Source: Bacteroidales bacterium UBA1192
GTDB lineage: Bacteria > Bacteroidota > Bacteroidia > Bacteroidales > Bacteroidaceae
Direction of reading: 5' to 3'
Assembly (NCBI GenBank): GCA_002310175.1
Contig: DBYG01000040.1
Coordinates: 13,879 to 25,826, forward strand
DNA: 11,948 bases
Part shown: positions 7,289-11,948 of the stretch, one piece after another
Layout of the letters: every line of letters starts with the position of its first letter
Position numbering within the stretch: the first letter of the stretch is position 1
Notes under the pieces: generated by a model
Database searches by the model: none
What the model was told of the DNA's origin: nothing
Seen by the model: the letters and a program-made list of their open reading frames with translations, nothing else
Made by a program: the position numbers and the translations under genes

Positions 7289-9331
7289 TTGAAAAGAAGG
7301 GACTCCATAAAAGGAAAAATCAGGAATGCGGCATTGGCGACCTCTGCTATTGCCGCATTTTTGGGTTGCGCCGCTGTGGCCAACCCCGACGGAGGCGCGT
7401 ATGACGAGACTCCGCCACGCATAGTGGGCAGCAATCCCGCCATGGAGTCAACTGAATACAAAGGCAAGAAGGTGACCATTGATTTCAACGAGTTCATAAA
7501 GCTTGAAAATGCCGTTGAAAAGGTCATTATCTCACCTCCGCAGCAGGAACAGCCCGAGATCAAGGTGAACGGCAAGAAAATCCAGGTGGAGTTTTTTGAC
7601 ACCCTGCAGGCCAACACAACCTATACAATAGATTTCTCTGACGGAATAGTGGACAACAACGAGGGTAATCCTCTCGGCAATTTCTGTTTCCGGTTCACTA
7701 CCGGTGAGCAGCTCGACACACTTGAGGTGTCAGGCTATGTGCTTGACGCAAGAAACCTGGAGCCTGTCAAGGGAATGACCGTAGGACTGCACAGTGACCT
7801 GTCCGACTCAGCCTTCATGACCAGAAAGTTTGAGCGCGTGTCACGGACTGACGGGAACGGACATTTCGTAATAAGGGGTATGGCTCCCGGAAAATACCGC
7901 ATCTATGCCGTTCAGGACATGGACCAGACATTCAGTTACTCACAGCGCAATGAGATGATAGCCTGGCAGGATTCAGTCATAATACCCACACACGAGATGC
8001 GTATCAGGATGGACACCATCAGGAAAGCGGATAACAGCGTGGATACTGTACTGACCGTTCCATATACCCGGTTCATGCCCGATGACATCACGCTGCTTGC
8101 TTTCCAGCCCACACCTACAATACAGTATATGTCCGGATATGAGCGCACCACACATGAGAAATTCTCACTGCAGTTTGCACTACCGCTGGATTCCATGCCT
8201 ACTGTGAAAGGGCTCAATTTTGATGAGAAGGATGCCTATATAGTACAGCATACAGCCAGGTTTGACACACTGACGTTCTGGATGAAGGATACCACCGTAT
8301 ATTACATGGACACGCTCAAAGTAAGCGTGGCATATCTGGCTTCCGACACCACCGGAACACTGGTGCCTACGGTTGACACACTGAGCCTCATCCCTAAGAA
8401 AAGCCGTCAGGCCATCCTCAAGGATGCCGCCAGAAAGGCCGAGAACGATGCCAAGGAGCTGGAGAAGAAAATCAAACGCCTGGAGAAGGCCAATGACTCC
8501 ATTGGCCTGATAAAAGCCCTGCAGCCGGAGAAGATATTCCTGAAGGGGGTTCTGACGAGCGGATCGCTGGGCCTGGACAAAACTGTCACGCTCACATTCA
8601 CTGAGCCTGTCACCTTCCTTTCAGACACCGCAGTCCATCTGTACAGGAAACAGGACTCTATATGGACCCCCGTACCGTTCCAGTTCCAGCAGGACTCCAT
8701 TGATATCCTGTTATACCGGATATATGCCGAATGGAGACCCGAGGAGACTTTCCGTATAAATATTGACTCAGCCTCAATCCAGGGATTATACGGACTGCAT
8801 AATGACAAGATGGAGAGTACCATCAAGTTCAATCCGCTGAATATGTACAGCACACTCACCGTAAACGTCCAGAACGCACGTCCGGGATACAGGGCTATGT
8901 TGCTTGAGTCAGGCGGAAAGACCATCAAGACCGCACCGATAGAGAACGGAAGCGCGGATTTCTTCCTGATCAACCCTGGTAACTACTATGTGGCGCTTCT
9001 CAATGACCGCAATGAAAACGGAGTGTGGGATACCGGTGACTACGAGGAGCACCGGCAGCCCGAAGAGGTCTATTATCTGAACCACAAGTTCCAGCTCAAG
9101 GCGGACTGGTACCATGAGACAGAACCCTGGAACCTGAAAGAGGTTCCCATGTTCAGGCAGAAACCGGATGAACTGGTCAAGCAGAAGGGTGACAAGACCA
9201 CAAAGGACATACACAAGAAGAATGTGGAACGCGAGGAGAAAAAAGCCTCACAGGCGGCTGCCGAAAGCAAGAAAAAGGAAGAGCGCAAGACCAAACGGCG
9301 CAATCTGTTCAGCAGGGACAAGGAAGAGTAG
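7289..9331 (+). CDS. Ig-like domain (Big_5) probable lipoprotein
   Basis: A 680-residue envelope protein of a Bacteroidetes family with no assigned function. The N-terminus is basic, then hydrophobic (about 14-26), ending at Cys27 in AFLGC, a likely but imperfect lipobox. Next comes the family hallmark NPDGGAYDETPP (32-43) and a Big_5-type Ig-like domain to about 139 (TTYTIDFSDGIVDNNEGNPL). A carboxypeptidase-regulatory-like beta domain covers about 144-232 (TDGNGHFVIRGMAPGKYRIY). A coiled-coil-like segment of Lys/Glu/Ala lies at about 370-411, a second beta region follows, then DRNENGVWDTGDYEEHRQPE and a highly charged tail (631-680). The only start that keeps the signal sequence is TTG at 7289, one base after the fabF stop; the first ATG in frame would remove it. 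It is presumably translated with fabF by coupling. Confidence 0.82.
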   Translation: MKRRDSIKGKIRNAALATSAIAAFLGCAAVANPDGGAYDETPPRIVGSNPAMESTEYKGKKVTIDFNEFIKLENAVEKVIISPPQQEQPEIKVNGKKIQVEFFDTLQANTTYTIDFSDGIVDNNEGNPLGNFCFRFTTGEQLDTLEVSGYVLDARNLEPVKGMTVGLHSDLSDSAFMTRKFERVSRTDGNGHFVIRGMAPGKYRIYAVQDMDQTFSYSQRNEMIAWQDSVIIPTHEMRIRMDTIRKADNSVDTVLTVPYTRFMPDDITLLAFQPTPTIQYMSGYERTTHEKFSLQFALPLDSMPTVKGLNFDEKDAYIVQHTARFDTLTFWMKDTTVYYMDTLKVSVAYLASDTTGTLVPTVDTLSLIPKKSRQAILKDAARKAENDAKELEKKIKRLEKANDSIGLIKALQPEKIFLKGVLTSGSLGLDKTVTLTFTEPVTFLSDTAVHLYRKQDSIWTPVPFQFQQDSIDILLYRIYAEWRPEETFRINIDSASIQGLYGLHNDKMESTIKFNPLNMYSTLTVNVQNARPGYRAMLLESGGKTIKTAPIENGSADFFLINPGNYYVALLNDRNENGVWDTGDYEEHRQPEEVYYLNHKFQLKADWYHETEPWNLKEVPMFRQKPDELVKQKGDKTTKDIHKKNVEREEKKASQAAAESKKKEERKTKRRNLFSRDKEE

Positions 9332-9339
9332 AAAAATCC

Positions 9340-9359
9340 TGACAAATCTCATATTGTCA
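9340..9359. promoter_or_regulatory. Inverted repeat TGACAA-N8-TTGTCA upstream of lrp
   Basis: TGACAA at 9340-9345 and TTGTCA at 9354-9359 form a perfect 6-bp inverted repeat with an 8-base spacer, just after the Ig-like gene and 9 bases before the -33 element of the lrp promoter. It could be an operator or a weak hairpin. No T-run follows, so a terminator role is less likely. Confidence 0.35.
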
Positions 9360-9441
9360 AGCAAAAATATTGCACATATAGATTATTGTTGGTAATTTTG
9401 GGGTAAAACCTTTCAAATTAACATTAATTACTGACAATATG
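9350..9441. repeat. 10-bp inverted repeats flanking the lrp promoter
   Basis: CATATTGTCA at 9350-9359 and its exact reverse complement TGACAATATG at 9432-9441 lie 72 bases apart, one upstream of the promoter and one overlapping the ATG of the Lrp/AsnC-family gene. The centre distance of 82 bp is close to eight helical turns. This layout fits autoregulation by a multimeric Lrp-type protein, but binding is inferred, not shown. Confidence 0.45.
9369..9400 (+). promoter_or_regulatory. Bacteroidetes-type promoter for lrp-puuD/M19 unit
   Basis: ATTG at 9369-9372 (one mismatch to TTTG) and TAATTTTG at 9393-9400 (full match to TAnnTTTG) are separated by 20 bases. Transcription would begin near 9406, about 33 bases before the ATG at 9439. 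The surrounding 9332-9438 gap is AT-rich, unlike the coding regions. Confidence 0.65.
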
Positions 9442-9924
9442 AACAGCAAGAAACAGGTTTCCGGTTCTGAAAAGATGGACTCACTGGACCGGAAAATCCT
9501 CAGTATCATTTCACAGAATGCCCGTATTCCGTTCCGCGATGTGGCCGGACAGTGCGGAGTTTCCAGAGCAGCCATACACCAGCGCGTCCAGCGTATGTTC
9601 GATGAGGGAGTGATAACAGGTTCCGGCTATCATGTCAATCCCCGCAGCATAGGCTACAACACATGCACATACGTGGGACTGACTCTTGAGAAGGGCTCGC
9701 TCTACCATCAGGTGGTGGCTGAGCTCGACAGGATTCCCGAGGTGGTGGAGAGCCATTTCACCACCGGCCGCTACACCATGATGATAAAGCTGTATGCCCG
9801 TGACAACTCACACCTGATGGAACTCATCAACGGACACATACAGGAAATCAAGGGTGTGACAGCCACCGAGACCCTGATATCCCTTGACGAGAGCATAAAG
9901 AAGGAGATTCCCATCAACGACTGA
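9439..9924 (+). CDS. Lrp/AsnC family transcriptional regulator
   Basis: A 161-residue Lrp/AsnC (feast/famine) regulator. The N-terminal helix-turn-helix domain reads SLDRKILSIISQNARIPFRD (about 15-34), VAGQCGVSRAAIHQRVQRMF and GSGYHVNPRSIGYN. The C-terminal RAM/ligand-binding half contains YVGLTLEKG, VVESHFTTGRYTMMIKLYAR and IKGVTATETLISLDESIKKE. Such proteins bind amino acids or related small molecules and control transport or metabolism genes. The start at 9439 gives 12 residues before the usual MDSLDRK; ATG 9475 is the alternative. The gene is 22 bases before a peptidase fusion, so that gene may be part of its regulon, with the ligand perhaps an amino acid released by it (inference). The 9350-9441 sites suggest autoregulation. 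Confidence 0.92.
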   Translation: MNSKKQVSGSEKMDSLDRKILSIISQNARIPFRDVAGQCGVSRAAIHQRVQRMFDEGVITGSGYHVNPRSIGYNTCTYVGLTLEKGSLYHQVVAELDRIPEVVESHFTTGRYTMMIKLYARDNSHLMELINGHIQEIKGVTATETLISLDESIKKEIPIND

Positions 9925-9946
9925 ACCCTTCCGCACACCCAACCGT

Positions 9947-11788
9947 ATGAACAAGTCTCAGGAACTTGAAGCCCGGCTTTCGGGGCTGTTCCGGGGCACC
10001 GGGATCCTTGATTCCGATGTACCCGTCATTGGTATAAGCGGGAACTTCAGGGACGGTGACTGCACTCTGGCGCAAGGCTACTGGGAATCAGTATCCGCAG
10101 CCGGCGCCATACCGGTCATCATCCCACCCGTAGATGACCCTGAAGGTATAGTCTCTCTGATTGACAGTCTGGACGGGATAGTTCTATCCGGAGGTGCTGA
10201 CATCAATCCGGAATACCTTGGGGAGGAGCCGTTGGATTGCATCGGCATAAACCCCCGCAGGGATGCACCGGAGATTATGCTGGTACGGCTGGCGCATGAA
10301 CGGCACATACCCACATTAGGAATATGCCGAGGCATACAGATACTGGCAGCGGCACTGGGAGGCAGACTGTATCAGGACATAGCCACACAGCATGACCGGC
10401 ATGACGTGGAGCATGACCAGAAGGCGCCACGCCACGAGACATCGCATGAAGTACTGGTTGAGAAGGACTCCCTACTCTACTCACTCCTGTCCCGGGAGAG
10501 AGTGGCGGTCAACTCCTTCCACCATCAGGCCGTAAAGGAGGCTCCCGCAGGGTTCCGTGTCAGCGCCACCGCTCCTGACGGGATAATAGAAGGAATAGAG
10601 GCAACGGACTTCAATCCCGTTTTAGGTGTACAGTGGCATCCTGAATGCTTCATACTGAATGATGACGCCAGGATGATGCCGCTTTTCCGCTGGCTTAAGG
10701 AACAGGCACTGCTCTACCGCAAGGCCCGGCGGCTGCACTCAAGGAATATCATACTGGACAGCCACTGTGACTCTCCCATGTTCTTTGACAGGGGAGCACA
10801 GTTCAGCATCATGAACCAGGGAATAGAGGTGGAATATGACTATGTGGGCGAGGACTCGCCGGACGGCTCCCCCACCTTCATCTACAATCCGCTCGTGGAC
10901 CTGCACAAGATGACCATCGGACGGCAGGACGCCAGCTTCATGGTGGCATACCTCAAGCAACATGAGCGTGACCCGGAGTCACTCCGGGCAGCCACCGTCA
11001 AGGCCGGCCGCCTGCTGCGGCTCATAGATGAACGTATATCCGGATGCGCCCCGTACGCAGCCATCGCCCTCACACCGCAGGATGTGTTCCGCAACAAGAG
11101 CAAAGGCGTGAAATCCATTGTCAAAGGCATTGAGAACGGTTATGCCATAGGGCTTGATATAGACAATATAGATCGTTTCCGCCGTCAGGGTGTGGCCTAC
11201 ATGACCCTGTGCCACAACGGTGACAACGATATATGTGATTCCGCGAAGGGCCGTGCCGAGCACGGAGGACTCTCCACATTCGGGCGTGAAGTGGTCAGGC
11301 GCATGAATGAGGTGGGCATGATGGTGGACCTGTCACACGCATCGGAAAAAAGTTTCTATGACGCGTTGGAATGCAGTGTCAAACCCATAATCTGCTCCCA
11401 TTCATCAAGCCGTGCACTGTGTGACCATCCCCGTAACCTGACCGATGACCAGCTGCGTTCACTCGCCGCCGCGGGAGGTGTGGCCCAGGTCTGCATGTAT
11501 CACGGGTTCCTCCGCAAGGGAGGCGGCGCCACAGTGAATGATGCCGTCCGGCACATCATGCATATAATCACCGTCATGGGGGTGGAACACGTGGGAATAG
11601 GCACCGATTTTGACGGAGGCGGAGGCGTACCCGGCCTGGAGGATGCCACCTGGCTTGTCCAGCTGACCGCCCGCCTAATGTCCGAAGGACTCACGGAACA
11701 GGACCTGTCCCTTGTATGGGGAACCAACTTCCTGAACGTATGGAGCACCATCACCGGCAACAGCTCTGCTGGAATCTGTTTTGTATAG
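9947..11788 (+). CDS. Fused gamma-glutamyl hydrolase (PuuD-like, C26) and M19 dipeptidase
   Basis: A 613-residue two-enzyme fusion. Residues 25-255 form a class I glutamine amidotransferase-like peptidase C26 domain of the PuuD type, with the nucleophile Cys127 in LGICRGIQILAAALGG and His231/Glu233 in GVQWHPE; VLSGGADINPEY and NSFHHQAVK are family motifs. Residues 265-600 form an M19 (renal dipeptidase) domain with zinc ligands His273/Asp275 (DSHCDSP), bridging Glu396 (GIENGYAIG), His464 (DLSHAS), His485 (CSHSSSR) and Asp554 (GIGTDFDG). All key residues of both parts are present. There is no signal peptide, so it is probably cytoplasmic despite the name membrane dipeptidase. The pairing would let one protein cut a gamma-glutamyl bond and then a dipeptide. 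This fusion is known in Bacteroides annotation. The last about 14 residues (STITGNSSAGICFV) do not look like the family end. Confidence 0.9.
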   Translation: MNKSQELEARLSGLFRGTGILDSDVPVIGISGNFRDGDCTLAQGYWESVSAAGAIPVIIPPVDDPEGIVSLIDSLDGIVLSGGADINPEYLGEEPLDCIGINPRRDAPEIMLVRLAHERHIPTLGICRGIQILAAALGGRLYQDIATQHDRHDVEHDQKAPRHETSHEVLVEKDSLLYSLLSRERVAVNSFHHQAVKEAPAGFRVSATAPDGIIEGIEATDFNPVLGVQWHPECFILNDDARMMPLFRWLKEQALLYRKARRLHSRNIILDSHCDSPMFFDRGAQFSIMNQGIEVEYDYVGEDSPDGSPTFIYNPLVDLHKMTIGRQDASFMVAYLKQHERDPESLRAATVKAGRLLRLIDERISGCAPYAAIALTPQDVFRNKSKGVKSIVKGIENGYAIGLDIDNIDRFRRQGVAYMTLCHNGDNDICDSAKGRAEHGGLSTFGREVVRRMNEVGMMVDLSHASEKSFYDALECSVKPIICSHSSSRALCDHPRNLTDDQLRSLAAAGGVAQVCMYHGFLRKGGGATVNDAVRHIMHIITVMGVEHVGIGTDFDGGGGVPGLEDATWLVQLTARLMSEGLTEQDLSLVWGTNFLNVWSTITGNSSAGICFV

Positions 11789-11866
11789 CTGTTAAAATCA
11801 ACCGATGTGGACTACCGCCGTACGCTGTACTGGAACCCCAACGTGATAACGGATGAGGATTTCTGA
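11789..11866 (+). pseudogene. Remnant resembling a TonB/MG2-type protein
   Basis: Directly after the dipeptidase stop, in the same frame, the sequence reads LLKSTDVDYRRTLYWNPNV then ITDEDF and a TGA at 11864-11866. The segment DYRRTLYWNPNVITDED closely resembles a motif I recall inside large Bacteroidetes outer-membrane proteins with an MG2/TonB plug layout, where it is normally followed by a Gly and a beta strand. Here it has no start codon context and stops at once, so it is best read as a short decayed or recombined fragment. It may instead be a coincidence of a small tract; a database search decides. Confidence 0.4.
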
Positions 11867-11918
11867 AACAAAGCTACAAGATACATTTAACCGGAGTTTT
11901 ACCGCTATACCCATAGTC

Positions 11919-11948
11919 CAGGCTCGGTTCAGGCTCGGTTCAGGCTCG
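11919..11948. repeat. 11-bp tandem repeat running off the right edge
   Basis: The unit CAGGCTCGGTT occurs at 11919-11929 and 11930-11940 and begins a third time at 11941-11948, where the window ends. All visible copies are identical. Together with 11867-11918, in which I see no gene, this is non-coding as far as can be judged. The total copy number is unknown. Confidence 0.85.

Noticed and set aside
8407..8973. A minus-strand open frame of 188 codons opposite the Ig-like gene
   Set aside because: It is the reverse-strand shadow of a well-supported coding region; the composition is what codon bias on the other strand produces.
9340..9359. The TGACAA/TTGTCA hairpin as a terminator of the Ig-like gene
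   Set aside because: The stem is only 6 bp, AT-rich and not followed by a T-run; an operator role is at least as likely.
11869..11876. A minus-strand TAGCTTTG resembling a -7 promoter element
   Set aside because: It has no TTTG-like element at the expected distance and no gene downstream on that strand for a long way.

Overview
The window is a stretch of chromosome from a member of the order Bacteroidales (Bacteroidota), of moderate GC content. Three things point there: sigma-ABfr-type promoter elements (TTTG near -33 and TAnnTTTG near -7), the family content (large Bacteroidetes-type signal peptidase I, WbqC next to dapB/lepB, a DUF4254 plus GT9 pair, a PuuD-M19 fusion peptidase) and the acpP-fabF order. 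I cannot name a genus. No rRNA, tRNA, CRISPR array, transposase or phage gene is visible. No gene-free gap reaches 300 bases; the longest are 196 and 160 bases.

Layout. 1-327 is the 3' end of pckA (ATP-dependent PEP carboxykinase), closed by a strong hairpin at 359-395. 431-3918 is a tight plus-strand run: a small secreted Gly/Met-repeat protein of unknown function, dapB (lysine/diaminopimelate synthesis), lepB (signal peptidase I) and a wbqC-family gene. It meets a minus-strand pair, a GT9 glycosyltransferase and a DUF4254 gene (3890-5543), in a tail-to-tail overlap of 29 bases. The 196-base gap 5544-5739 carries divergent promoters: a near-consensus one for the DUF4254/GT9 pair and a weaker one for acpP. 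acpP and fabF (fatty-acid synthesis) are followed one base later by a large Ig-like probable lipoprotein gene with a TTG start, where Bacteroides relatives usually carry rnc. A further promoter region (9332-9438) drives an Lrp/AsnC-family regulator, followed 22 bases on by a 613-residue fusion of a gamma-glutamyl hydrolase (class I glutamine amidotransferase fold) and an M19 dipeptidase.

Window end. After the fusion peptidase, 11789-11948 holds a short piece of coding sequence that resembles an internal motif of large Bacteroidetes TonB/MG2-type proteins, then an 11-bp tandem repeat running off the edge. This looks like a junction or decayed sequence.

As a whole the window is mostly core cell-envelope and lipid housekeeping: precursor supply (dapB, acpP, fabF), protein export (lepB), glycan assembly (GT9, wbqC) and envelope proteins. 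The accessory part is a regulator/peptidase unit that may scavenge gamma-glutamyl peptides. I see no clear undescribed multi-gene system. The best leads are the symmetric 10-bp sites around the lrp promoter, the fused gamma-glutamyl hydrolase/dipeptidase, and the remnant plus repeat at the right edge.
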